DNA of 9,359 nt from an uncultured Prevotellaceae bacterium (GTDB taxonomy: Bacteria > Bacteroidota > Bacteroidia > Bacteroidales > Bacteroidaceae). The stretch is taken from positions 1 to 9,359 of the forward strand of contig CAMKTM010000089.1 of assembly GCA_946415695.1 (NCBI GenBank). The letters are read 5' to 3'. The translations under genes were made by a program, and so were the position numbers. Within the stretch, counting starts at the first letter, position 1; every line of letters starts with the position of its first letter. Positions 1-7,247 of the stretch are shown here, in pieces. A model generated the notes under the pieces. It did no database searches, had not been told where the DNA came from, and worked only from the letters and a program-made list of their open reading frames with translations.

Positions 1-152
1 CAACGAGGCACGCTCTTATTGCCAACGAGGCACACCTTTATTGCCAACGAGGCACACCTTTATTGCCAACGAAGCACGCTCTTATTGCCAACGAGGCACA
101 CCTTTATTGCCAACGAGGCACGCTCTTATTGCCAACGAGGCACACCTTTATT
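1..152. repeat. 22-bp tandem repeat array (about 7 units)
   Basis: Seven head-to-tail units of 22 bp start at 1, 23, 45, 67, 89, 111 and 133 (the last is cut at 20 bp). Every unit starts CAACGA(G/A)GCAC and ends TTATTGC. Two versions alternate irregularly: GCTC at unit positions 12-15 (units 1, 4, 6) or ACCT (units 2, 3, 5, 7). The array runs off the left edge, so its full length is unknown. There are no unique spacers, so it is not CRISPR. A forward open frame crosses it only because 66 bp (three units) is a multiple of three. Degenerate copies recur at 6952-6995 in the same orientation. Confidence 0.95.
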
Positions 153-346
153 ATTATTGCTGTCCAGGGAAGGTTCCGAAACAAACAACAAGAACGCTAA
201 AATGATGCCTTCGAACTCACGTTTAACCCAAACAATAAATTATTGGATGTCAATAATTGTAAATCGTAAAATCGTAAATAATAAGGCCTTTTGCAATGCA
301 AAAAAAGCAAAAAAACGACTTCCACACCTTTTTTATTATAATTAGT
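153..346. other. AT-rich non-coding spacer with small dyads
   Basis: No convincing gene lies here. Three structures are visible: a perfect 8-bp inverted repeat AATTATTG-N5-CAATAATT (238-258), a direct tandem duplication of ATCGTAAA (263-278), and a 7-bp inverted repeat TTTTGCA-A-TGCAAAA (289-303). They sit upstream of the promoter for the dehydratase gene and could be protein-binding sites or simple hairpins. Nothing in the sequence decides between these. Confidence 0.5.
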
Positions 347-377
347 TTTGGATTTTAATTATAGTTTCGTAACTTTG
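347..377 (+). promoter_or_regulatory. Bacteroidota-type promoter of the dehydratase gene
   Basis: TTTG at 347-350 is followed after exactly 19 bp by TAACTTTG at 370-377, matching the Bacteroidota primary sigma consensus (TTTG, 19-21 bp, TAnnTTTG). Transcription would start near 383-386, giving a leader of only about 20 nt before the ATG at 404. No Shine-Dalgarno is visible, as is usual in this phylum. Confidence 0.85.
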
Positions 378-403
378 CATCCGCAATAATTACCTTGATT
401 AGC

Positions 404-2350
404 ATGAATCTATTGTCTCGCCTTATCAATTGGTATCTCACTCGCAACGCACTCCCCTATTGGTGCATTTTGCTTCTTGACTACCTCATCATTATTTTCT
501 GTGGATATTTAGCCTACTATCTTTTCAATGGTGGAAGCTCACTCACGAGTCATTTCTGGCCCATCTTTTGGAGTCTCATCACATTGCTGGTCCCCTATAC
601 CATTGCATTCCGAATGTTCCACACATACAGTGGCATCTTCCGATATAGTAGTTTTGTGGATCTTGGCCGCCTTACCCTTGCAATGGTTATAGGCTCCGTG
701 ATTGCCTACATCGTTTATCTGCCTCTCCGTTTCTTCTTCCCAGAGTGGGAAAACACTTTCTTGGAGCACTACCCCAGGCTCATCCTTCTCCTGCTCTTCG
801 CCACATCTTTTATGTGTGGTGTCCGCGTTATTGTCAAGACACTGTTCGACCTCTTCCGAACGGGCGACTACAGCAAGCGCATCTTCATCTATGGTGCACA
901 GGACGGTGGCGTGAGCCTTGCGAAGAGTATACGGAACGAGACGCCCAATCGCTATACCATCCGTGGTTTCATTAGTCCTGACGGCAAGTTGAAGGGGAAA
1001 TGGCTTATGGGTCTTCCGATATGGGCCGAAGATGAGGGCATTATAGACGTCATGAAGGATCAGGACGTAAGGATTCTGATGATTAGCCCTCTCTGGGCCG
1101 CACACTTCCGCGAGCAGGAGAAGTTCATCAATGCCCTCATCGCTTCAGGCATCAAGATCATGATGTTGCCCTCATCTGCCAAGGAATGGGACGGGAAGAG
1201 CGAGCTTCGCTATAGTCAGTTGCACGAAGTTGACATCGAAGACTTACTGCCCCGCGACAAGATAGAGGTGGACATGCTGGCCATTGGCCGACAGTTGAAT
1301 GCTTGCCGCATCCTCATCACCGGAGCAGCTGGCAGCATCGGCAGCGAGATAGTACGTCAGGTGATACGCTTCGAGCCAAAGGAGCTGATTCTCATTGACC
1401 AGGCCGAGACGCCGATGCACGACGTTAGGCGAATGATGGAAGAACAGTTCCCTGGCACTCCCTGCCATACCATCGTAGCAAGTATCACAAACAAGACATT
1501 CATGGAAGACATCTTCCGCCGCTTCTGCCCGGAATATGTTTTCCACGCGGCAGCCTACAAGCACGTGCCAATGATGGAGGACAATCCCGCCATGGCCATC
1601 CAGAACAATGTTTACGGCACACGCGTCATTGCAGACCTTGCTGTCAAATACGGCACGAGGAAGTTTGTGATGATTTCGACCGACAAGGCTGTGAACCCGA
1701 CGAACGTGATGGGCTGCTCGAAGCGTATCTGCGAGATATACTGCCAGTCGCTCAACAAAGCTATTGAATCATCCCCCAGTTCTTTCCCTCAGGCAAACGG
1801 CAAACCTGCCTGCACACAGTTCGTCACAACACGGTTCGGCAATGTGCTTGGCAGCAACGGCAGCGTGATACCTATTTTCAGGGAACAGATTGCGAAGGGC
1901 GGCCCCGTAACCGTCACGCATCCAGACATCATCCGCTATTTCATGCTTATTCCCGAAGCCTGCAAGCTTGTTCTCGAAGCCGGCACTATGGGAAAGGGCG
2001 GCGAAATCTTTGTGTTCGACATGGGCAAGCCTGTACGCATTGCCGACCTCGCACAGCGCATGATTACTTTGAGCGGCGCCACCAATTGCAAAATTGAATA
2101 CACTGGGCTGCGCGACGGAGAAAAGCTTTATGAGGAAGTGCTCAACGATGCCGAGCAAACGCTTCCGACGTCTCACTCTAAAATAATGATTGCCAAAGTG
2201 CGGGAGTACGACTATGAGGAGGTTCTCCGCAACGAAGAACGCCTGATTGAAGCCAGCTATACCTATGACGACATGGGCATTGTAAAGATTATGAAGGAAA
2301 TCGTGCCCGAGTTCAAGAGCCGCCATTCAAAGTACGAAGCTCTGGACTAA
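404..2350 (+). CDS. Membrane-bound nucleotide-sugar 4,6-dehydratase/epimerase (CapD/WbpM/PglF family)
   Basis: A 648-residue protein of the large polysaccharide-biosynthesis SDR family, which normally converts UDP-GlcNAc to a 4-keto-6-deoxy sugar for capsule, O-antigen or glycoprotein glycans. Four likely membrane segments lie at about residues 19-41, 51-70, 88-112 and 122-145. A first Rossmann-like domain follows (FIYGAQDGG, about 162-171), then the catalytic SDR domain with TGAAGSIGSE from residue 306, YKHVPMME from 385, STDKAV from 425 and MGCSK at 436-440. Methionine replaces the usual SDR tyrosine, as in WbpM and PglF, and D427/K428 match the catalytic pair described for this family. Length is normal (about 600-660). 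I chose ATG 404 rather than the in-frame TTG at 395 because it is the stronger codon and suits the short leader. The gene stands alone and converges with the operon to its right. The exact sugar product cannot be read from sequence. Confidence 0.93.
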   Translation: MNLLSRLINWYLTRNALPYWCILLLDYLIIIFCGYLAYYLFNGGSSLTSHFWPIFWSLITLLVPYTIAFRMFHTYSGIFRYSSFVDLGRLTLAMVIGSVIAYIVYLPLRFFFPEWENTFLEHYPRLILLLLFATSFMCGVRVIVKTLFDLFRTGDYSKRIFIYGAQDGGVSLAKSIRNETPNRYTIRGFISPDGKLKGKWLMGLPIWAEDEGIIDVMKDQDVRILMISPLWAAHFREQEKFINALIASGIKIMMLPSSAKEWDGKSELRYSQLHEVDIEDLLPRDKIEVDMLAIGRQLNACRILITGAAGSIGSEIVRQVIRFEPKELILIDQAETPMHDVRRMMEEQFPGTPCHTIVASITNKTFMEDIFRRFCPEYVFHAAAYKHVPMMEDNPAMAIQNNVYGTRVIADLAVKYGTRKFVMISTDKAVNPTNVMGCSKRICEIYCQSLNKAIESSPSSFPQANGKPACTQFVTTRFGNVLGSNGSVIPIFREQIAKGGPVTVTHPDIIRYFMLIPEACKLVLEAGTMGKGGEIFVFDMGKPVRIADLAQRMITLSGATNCKIEYTGLRDGEKLYEEVLNDAEQTLPTSHSKIMIAKVREYDYEEVLRNEERLIEASYTYDDMGIVKIMKEIVPEFKSRHSKYEALD

Positions 2351-2373
2351 AAGGTTCGCAGGGCTCCGCTTCT

Positions 2374-2571
2374 GGAGTTAAAGGAGATAAGGGAGTTTAG
2401 GAGTTAAGGGAGATAAGGGAGTTAAAGGAGATAAGGGAGATAAGGGAGATAAGGGAGTTAAAGGAGTTAAAGACGATACCATCTCTAATAGACTGTTATA
2501 TTCCAAGAATCATCCGCAGTCAGCTATTGTCCTTAACTCCTTTAACTCCCTTATCTCCCTTAACTCCTTTA
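2374..2571. repeat. Foldback of 9-bp tandem repeats between convergent genes; probable bidirectional terminator
   Basis: The left arm (2374-2471) is a tandem run of 9-bp units GGAGATAAG, GGAGTTAAG or GGAGTTAAA, with one 8-bp unit at 2392-2399. The right arm (2531-2571) is the reverse complement of four or five units. The right arm pairs perfectly with about 2399-2430, or with one mismatch with 2445-2471, so several stem registers are possible. Inside the loop, AATAGACTG (2487-2495) can pair with CAGT plus CTATT (2517-2528) around a 3-nt bulge, which lengthens the foldback. It fills the space between two convergent genes and is well placed to stop transcription from both sides, although there is no strong U-tract. 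Confidence 0.9.
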
Positions 2572-2584
2572 TTGAATAAAATCC

Positions 2585-3658
2585 TTATTTGTTCGTTTGC
2601 ATCAACACTCCCCATACAAGTGCATAGATGGCTATATCCATCATCACGATAAGCGGCATGGGGAAATGACATTGCCAAAGGGCATAGTTGATGACACAAA
2701 TCAAAAGGAAGAGAGAGAGGATGCAGACCAGGGTGGCATGCATCGACAGTCCTGCTTTCATCAGGATGTGATGGATGTGGATTTTGTCTGGCTCAAAAAT
2801 GCCATGCCCCGTAAAATAACGCTGCAATGCAACGCGGACCACATCAAGTACGGGGATGAGCAGCAACGTGATGGAGATGAGCATTTGCTTCTCGCCGCAA
2901 TCGACTGGAGCCACGGGACGCATCATGCTCTTTATGCTCATATAAGCACAGACATAGCCAAGGAAAAGGCTCCCCGAGTCGCCCATGAATATCTTCAGCC
3001 CCCCGACAGAGCCAAAGACATTGAAGCACCAAAAAACAACTAACGACCCGACGATTGCCGCATTAAGCGATGCAATGGGAGGGGTTTCCGCAAACAATAC
3101 CGTATAAGCTGTTAGGATGAGGATGCAAATGCCAGAAGAAAGGCCGTCGATGCCATCTATCAGGTTGATTGCATTCACGATAGTGAGTATCGCTATTACT
3201 GTCAGTGCATAGCCTATCACAAAAGGTATCTCGTGCAGTCCCAAAAGGCCATTGAGGTCTGTGATGACAAGATTGCACAATGGCAGGATAAGTGCAGCCA
3301 AGGCCTGAATAACAAACTTATGGGAAGCTTTCATGCCGTAGCGGTCGTCGATGAAACCTATCAGATAGATAATCAGTCCGCCTACAGTCATGGCAATCGT
3401 TGAGACGCCAAACACATATTCATCGCCTCCCAGCAGGACTGTCACCCACGAAGCCACGAAAAGCCCCAACACTGCTGCGGGCATAAAAATCAATCCTCCT
3501 AAGCGCGGTATCGGTTTGCTGTGCACCTTTCTCCCGTTAGGGAAGTCAAAAAGTTCAAAGTAGCGGCAAGCCTTAATGATATAAGGCAATCCAATAAGCG
3601 TTATTAACGCAGCAGACAAAAATGATGCTATTATGGGTAGTACGGATGTGTAGTTCAT
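2585..3658 (-). CDS. WecA/TagO-like polyprenyl-phosphate sugar-1-phosphate transferase
   Basis: A 357-residue, very hydrophobic protein of the MraY/WecA/TagO family. Members transfer a HexNAc-1-phosphate (usually GlcNAc) from UDP-sugar to undecaprenyl phosphate at the inner membrane, the first step of O-antigen, capsule, teichoic acid or common-antigen synthesis. Family motifs appear in order: DFPNGRKVHSKPIPRLGG (38-55), FIDD (102-105, the Asp pair for Mg2+), NAINLIDGIDGLSSG (162-176), MGDSGSLFLG (225-234) and the cytoplasmic HIHH (294-297). About ten or eleven membrane segments are visible and length is normal. It is the last gene of the leftward operon, 31 bp after the lipoprotein stop, with no Shine-Dalgarno. 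The TagO-like RKVH..PIPRLGG motif favours HexNAc transfer over MraY-type phospho-MurNAc-pentapeptide transfer. The exact sugar is an inference. Confidence 0.93.
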   Translation of the reverse strand: MNYTSVLPIIASFLSAALITLIGLPYIIKACRYFELFDFPNGRKVHSKPIPRLGGLIFMPAAVLGLFVASWVTVLLGGDEYVFGVSTIAMTVGGLIIYLIGFIDDRYGMKASHKFVIQALAALILPLCNLVITDLNGLLGLHEIPFVIGYALTVIAILTIVNAINLIDGIDGLSSGICILILTAYTVLFAETPPIASLNAAIVGSLVVFWCFNVFGSVGGLKIFMGDSGSLFLGYVCAYMSIKSMMRPVAPVDCGEKQMLISITLLLIPVLDVVRVALQRYFTGHGIFEPDKIHIHHILMKAGLSMHATLVCILSLFLLICVINYALWQCHFPMPLIVMMDIAIYALVWGVLMQTNK

Positions 3659-3689
3659 AAGAATTCTATGCTATGTGATTTTGACATTT

Positions 3690-4142
3690 CTAATACTTTC
3701 TGAATGTGAGGACGTCCTGACTGTTTGTCTTCAACATCATTTCGTTACTTGTCAGGACTTGAATCTGGAATATGCCATCTTCCGGCACGCCATAAGATGC
3801 GAGGGACGACATCGGAAGGATTTCGTCGTGCCCTGCTGATTTGTACTTTATGGGGTCATAGATGTAAACCTGCTCGGGACTGACCTTTAATGACGTACGG
3901 ACATAGGGGAAGGACAATACACCATCTCCTTGCTTACGGAAACAGGCCATCTGCAGCTGGAAGCTATAGAATATCATGTCCTGCTTGGTTGCCTTCACCA
4001 CATCGTCTTTGTCCCGCCATTCCGTCAGTTGCCACATGCCGTCCAGGTCGCCGTTGCAATCCCATTTGTTGCACGCCGTCAGAGCGATTATGGTTGCAGC
4101 GAGAACTACTATGCAGGATACCTTTTTCATGTTCTTCATCAT
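3690..4142 (-). CDS. Small lipoprotein, probably lipocalin-like
   Basis: A 150-residue predicted lipoprotein. From the ATG at 4142 it has a positively charged start, a hydrophobic stretch (VVLAATIIALTA) and the lipobox LTAC with Cys24, so the mature protein would be lipid-anchored at CNKW. The mature part begins NGDLDGMWQLTEW, which resembles the start of Bacteroidota lipocalin-like domains (strand one of a small beta-barrel), and the rest is strand-rich with no membrane segments. This assignment rests on pattern memory. An in-frame ATG at 4169 would add nine residues, but 4142 forms an exact ATGA overlap with the wzi-like stop and gives a normal signal peptide. Its coupling to the Wzi-like gene suggests a partner at the outer membrane. 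No enzymatic residues are recognisable. Confidence 0.8.
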   Translation of the reverse strand: MMKNMKKVSCIVVLAATIIALTACNKWDCNGDLDGMWQLTEWRDKDDVVKATKQDMIFYSFQLQMACFRKQGDGVLSFPYVRTSLKVSPEQVYIYDPIKYKSAGHDEILPMSSLASYGVPEDGIFQIQVLTSNEMMLKTNSQDVLTFRKY

Positions 4143-5653
4143 TTGGATTTGCTTATCCATCCATCCCATGCAACGGCCAGCATGGCGCCGTTTGCTTTGC
4201 CCAAAAGCGTGCCGTGATTGAGCCCGTATGCTGCCGTTATGCTCAGTCCTTTTGTTTTCTTTGGCTTAAAGACAGCTTCCAAAAGCAGGAAATGGCCTTC
4301 GAGTGGGTCCATCACGGGCTTGTCATAGCACCCCCAATTCCTTTCGTACGTGTAGAGTGCCCTCCAGGAAAGCCAGCTTGTGGGATTTCCCTTGAGGCCG
4401 ACATGATGTGCATTGACGCGTGTGTAGTACACGCCCAGCATATGATCCAAGCCAAAATAGCCGTTGTACATGGGCGATATGATGAGCGGATTGCCCATGA
4501 CGAAGCCTCCATGCTGCCAGGAGCAATAGGTATGGCTCTTGTAGTAGGAATCGTTGGCACTTATTTGTTGCGGGTTCTCCGGTGTTGCATCATGAAAGAT
4601 GGGTCCGCTTTGGTTCTTCGTGCCAATATGTTCATAGACGACATTGCTCACGTAAGGATTTTCCGGGAGGTTTATCTCGACGCCTAAGAGCATGTCTTTC
4701 CAGAAGCCATACTGCATTCCCAGTTGGCTATGATCCTCGAACAAATGGTCCATGTATCCGCCTACGCTCCATCCTTTGCCTGTCCAGTCCAAACGGACGT
4801 GCCATGAACCGACATGGTTGCCGACGGCATTGGAGAAGGCATCGTCGTTCACGTCGCCGCCGCTCGGGACAAGAGCTTTCAAGAAGCTACCGCCAAGCTT
4901 GACTCCCTGGGCGAGTTTCTCTCTTCTGTATCCTGACACATTATAACCTTTTCCGCCGAACTGGCAAGCCATTTCCAGTCCCCACTTCAGGGTCAGCGGG
5001 AACTTCTTCTCGTTGCCTATCTTTATGAGCAAGGCTTTCGAATGGAAGAGGCTGTTTTGTGTGTACTGGTAGTCCGTTCCGGCATTCCATTTCCGCTGCC
5101 ATCTGTTGTCCGTATAGAAGCCGTAAGCGATATGTGCCTTGAAGGCAAGCCACCCTTTCGTGCCCGGGACATTCCAGAAGTCGGGCATCTCCAGCGAGAC
5201 CTGCGGTATGGGGCGTGCATTGATGCCGAGGGTCATGCCGCCTGTGGTGAGTTCTGGGTTTTTCAGTTCCGAGGCTCTTTCTTTCTGGCCAATCGAAAGT
5301 CGCAGCATCTTCCACTGCACGTCGAAGAATGCCTGCTGGATGCAGAATTCGCTTTGGTTGCCGTATCCCGCCACGAGGTCTGCCCCGTAGCCAATGCGCC
5401 AGTTTCTCAGCGAGTCGGCGTCGACATCGCGCTTGATGTAAGCCCGAGCCTGAAACGTATTGTTACCGATGGCACCAAGGCCATATCTGTTGTTGGTGAA
5501 CCAGAAAGGGGCATTGTCTCCCCCCCCTGCTGTTCCACGCAAGCTTGCGCCATATTGCACATCTTTCCAAAGACGGCTTATCTTCTGGGCCTCGAGGCCA
5601 AGGGGCACTGCTATGAGGCACAGGACTGCAACTATGGCGCACTTCGCTCTCAT
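4139..5653 (-). CDS. Capsule-assembly Wzi-family outer-membrane protein
   Basis: A 504-residue protein with a clear signal peptide (MRAKCAIVAVLCLIAVPLGLEA, then QK). It shows the features of Bacteroidota Wzi-like proteins: the early signature GDNAPFWFTNNRYG at about residues 45-58, and long alternating aromatic and polar strands typical of an outer-membrane beta-barrel throughout. E. coli Wzi is an 18-strand barrel that binds capsule and anchors it to the surface. The Bacteroidota relatives are longer and functionally less well defined. The gene starts within the stop of the glycosyltransferase (ATGA at 5650-5653) and ends within the start of the lipoprotein (ATGA at 4139-4142), so translation of the three is probably coupled. 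No frameshift or truncation is seen. Confidence 0.88.
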   Translation of the reverse strand: MRAKCAIVAVLCLIAVPLGLEAQKISRLWKDVQYGASLRGTAGGGDNAPFWFTNNRYGLGAIGNNTFQARAYIKRDVDADSLRNWRIGYGADLVAGYGNQSEFCIQQAFFDVQWKMLRLSIGQKERASELKNPELTTGGMTLGINARPIPQVSLEMPDFWNVPGTKGWLAFKAHIAYGFYTDNRWQRKWNAGTDYQYTQNSLFHSKALLIKIGNEKKFPLTLKWGLEMACQFGGKGYNVSGYRREKLAQGVKLGGSFLKALVPSGGDVNDDAFSNAVGNHVGSWHVRLDWTGKGWSVGGYMDHLFEDHSQLGMQYGFWKDMLLGVEINLPENPYVSNVVYEHIGTKNQSGPIFHDATPENPQQISANDSYYKSHTYCSWQHGGFVMGNPLIISPMYNGYFGLDHMLGVYYTRVNAHHVGLKGNPTSWLSWRALYTYERNWGCYDKPVMDPLEGHFLLLEAVFKPKKTKGLSITAAYGLNHGTLLGKANGAMLAVAWDGWISKSK

Positions 5654-6513
5654 TCTTCGCTATTTGTTTTCAAGTGTTTCAGAAGCCTTTTGTTGAAGAG
5701 CCTTCTGTCTCTGTCATAAATCCATCCCCATTTGTTGAAGTACTTCACGACGCTGGAAATGTGGATGAGCGACAGGCGCCAATTATGGTACGAGAGGCGG
5801 CTGAAGCGGTGATAGATGCTCACCGAGGGGTAGAAGAGCGTCTTGTACCGTGCATGGAGGCGCCGCGTGAGGTCCGTGTCCTCGATATACATGAAGAAAC
5901 GTTCGTCGAACAGTCCGACATCCTTCAGTGCGCTCATTCTCAGGAACATGAAGCATCCCGAGAGATACGGCACGTTCAGTGTCTTGTCATAGTTTGACTG
6001 TATCAACTCGAACCTGGCGTTTCTTTTGGCAATAAGTTTAGCGGGGAAAAAGAACCTGCCGAAAAGATCCAGAGGCGTCGGCAACAATTTTGCCAGACGC
6101 TGCACAGAACCATTCAGGAAAAGCACCTTCGGCATTATCTGAGCAATGGTTTCGTCCTGCTCCATCAGCCGCCACAGGGCAGGAATGACCTCGGCACCGA
6201 ACCAGACATCGGGATTGACCACAAGATGATACTGACTGCCCTCGTCCATAGCCTGGCGCAGTGCTAAATTATGGCCACATCCGTAACCCAAGTTCGCTTG
6301 CTTGAGGTATTTCAGTTGAAAGCCTCTTGTCTCGTGTTTAAGGAACTCATCGTCCTTGCGCATGTACTCCTGCAACTCGTCTTCCAGACCCAGAAACGTG
6401 TCGCTATGGTCTATTATCCAGAGCTTCTGGACAGGCGAAATGAGCAGGCTTCGCAAGATGCCTTCCAAATCCAGCAAATTGTTGTTATATGTTACTATTG
6501 ACGCTGTTATCAT
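5650..6513 (-). CDS. Family 2 glycosyltransferase (rhamnosyltransferase-like)
   Basis: A 287-residue GT2-type (GT-A fold) cytoplasmic glycosyltransferase. The N-terminus MITASIVTYNN is the usual nucleotide-binding start. LGYGCGHNLALRQAM (75-89) is the NxGxGxxxN-like motif of the WbbL/RfbN rhamnosyltransferase branch, LVVNPDVWF (97-105) holds the DxD-equivalent aspartate (D102), SGCFMFLR (185-192) lines the acceptor region, and FMYIEDTDLTRRL (207-219) holds the catalytic-base motif ED.D. Length is normal and there are no membrane segments. I prefer ATG 6513 to the in-frame TTG at 6525, which lies almost at the predicted transcription start. It is the first gene of the leftward operon. The donor sugar is not decidable; rhamnose or another deoxysugar would fit the subfamily. 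Confidence 0.9.
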   Translation of the reverse strand: MITASIVTYNNNLLDLEGILRSLLISPVQKLWIIDHSDTFLGLEDELQEYMRKDDEFLKHETRGFQLKYLKQANLGYGCGHNLALRQAMDEGSQYHLVVNPDVWFGAEVIPALWRLMEQDETIAQIMPKVLFLNGSVQRLAKLLPTPLDLFGRFFFPAKLIAKRNARFELIQSNYDKTLNVPYLSGCFMFLRMSALKDVGLFDERFFMYIEDTDLTRRLHARYKTLFYPSVSIYHRFSRLSYHNWRLSLIHISSVVKYFNKWGWIYDRDRRLFNKRLLKHLKTNSEE

Positions 6514-6524
6514 TGAAGAAGCCA

Positions 6525-6548
6525 ATTATCGTACAAAGGTACGATAAT
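6525..6548. promoter_or_regulatory. Perfect 10-bp inverted repeat over the operon promoter (candidate operator)
   Basis: ATTATCGTAC (6525-6534), a 4-nt spacer, then GTACGATAAT (6539-6548). The dyad covers the -7 box (6534-6541, leftward strand) and reaches the expected transcription start. A second perfect 6-bp dyad, ATAATA-N5-TATTAT (6544-6560), fills the promoter spacer. The position suits a repressor site. Alternatively it could be a 5' hairpin if transcription starts further upstream than predicted. Confidence 0.6.
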
Positions 6549-6565
6549 ATAACGTATTATACAAA
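6534..6565 (-). promoter_or_regulatory. Bacteroidota-type promoter of the polysaccharide operon
   Basis: On the reverse strand TTTG (6562-6565) is followed after 20 bp by TACCTTTG (6534-6541), an exact fit to the Bacteroidota consensus. Transcription would start around 6527, leaving a leader of roughly 14 nt before the ATG at 6513. It should drive the four genes from the glycosyltransferase to the WecA-like transferase. Confidence 0.85.
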
Positions 6566-6907
6566 CTATTTATTGTACTTTTTGACCAAAATGTTAAACA
6601 TTGCTAACAAACTTCTTTCGAACTTTATATTTTCCTAAAAGGCCAGAGACTCGGGTAACATGGCATAAAACCATAAGGCTCAACGATATACTTTGCATTC
6701 AGCTGTTTTTCTGGGAGCTTACTCCTCAGATATATCTGTTAAGGTTTCCAGCTCTTTATATAATTATGTGTAATCAGGCGAAACAGGACATGACGCAGCA
6801 CGACGAACAGACAAAATGTAAGCCGCAAACGGCATATTAATTACAATATGACAGTCCTGTTTTTGACGCGAAGCGATGCAGTTTTGGTAAGAAAATGGTG
6901 GGAAAGC
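6566..6907. other. Gene-poor spacer, left half
   Basis: Short open frames exist on both strands (for example 6601-6840 forward), but they overlap each other, have no recognisable domain, promoter or ribosome site, and an unremarkable composition. A near-promoter sequence, ATACTTTG, ends at 6695 but misses the TAnnTTTG spacing by one base. I see no RNA gene here. Confidence 0.4.
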
Positions 6908-6995
6908 CATCTTTTGCGGTCGTGTTTGACAACGCGACGCTGGGTGTTGGACAACAAGGCACGCCTTGTTTGACATAAAGGCACGCTCTTATTGG
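6908..6995. repeat. Degenerate 22-bp repeats related to the array at 1-152
   Basis: Two units are clear. 6974-6995 matches the array unit at 18 of 22 positions, including an unbroken GGCACGCTCTTATTG. 6952-6973 matches at 16 of 22 (CAACAAGGCACGCC, ending TTTGA). The two preceding 22-nt blocks (6930-6951 and 6908-6929) keep the phase, starting CA(A/T)C and ending in GGA or TGA, but match only weakly. Orientation is the same as at the left edge. The last unit is followed by CCAAGAATAAG (7017-7027), which can pair with CTTATTGG at 6988-6995. Confidence 0.75.
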
Positions 6996-7247
6996 AAATT
7001 TCCCGTGGGTTATTATCCAAGAATAAGCGGTGAAATGGGCAATTTTTAGTCATAAAAGTATGACTCTTACGAGCCAAACGCTCCAACGTAAATTGTATAC
7101 CCCTATGCCTCAGCGTATTACAAATAAACGCTTCCGTCTCGTTGCCCTGTACCCAGGTACAGAGCGAGCAATTTCACGCCATTCTCGTGAGCTTAAGAAA
7201 AATCAGGATGTAAGCAGAAATGGTGATTTAATTGTCATTTTGTCACA
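6996..7247. other. Gene-poor spacer, right half, with a 16-bp dyad
   Basis: A forward open frame (7030-7389) runs through here, but it has no recognisable domain and its 3' half lies antisense to the hypothetical membrane gene, so I do not call it. The clearest structure is a perfect 7-bp dyad CTGTACC-CA-GGTACAG at 7147-7162. AGCGT...ACGCT also forms a weak dyad nearby. The spacer lies 3' of the leftward gene that ends at 7248 and may contain its terminator, but no hairpin followed by a U-run is evident. Confidence 0.4.

Noticed and set aside
1..152. CRISPR array
   Set aside because: Units are contiguous without unique spacers, and no cas gene is present.
289..303. TTTTGCA-A-TGCAAAA as a transcription terminator
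   Set aside because: The hairpin is short and AT-rich, and the following run on the forward strand is A, not T; no gene end is visible upstream.
19..345. 108-codon forward open frame across the 22-bp array
   Set aside because: The peptide is just the 22-bp repeat read with a 66-bp period and then AT-rich spacer; there is no start signal or family resemblance.
3890..4687. Long forward open frame opposite the lipoprotein and Wzi-like genes
   Set aside because: It is antisense to two genes with clear family features and has no domain of its own.
5042..5719. 225-codon forward open frame opposite the Wzi-like gene
   Set aside because: Shadow of the reverse-strand coding region, with no start signal.
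6680..6695. ATACTTTG as a promoter
   Set aside because: The TA lies one base out of place for TAnnTTTG, there is no TTTG at the required distance, and no credible gene follows.
6601..6840. Small forward open frame in the gene-poor spacer
   Set aside because: No promoter, ribosome site, domain or compositional support; overlapping frames on the other strand look equally random.
6764..7086. Overlapping reverse open frames across the degenerate 22-bp repeats
   Set aside because: They depend on repeat sequence, overlap each other in different frames and have no recognisable features.
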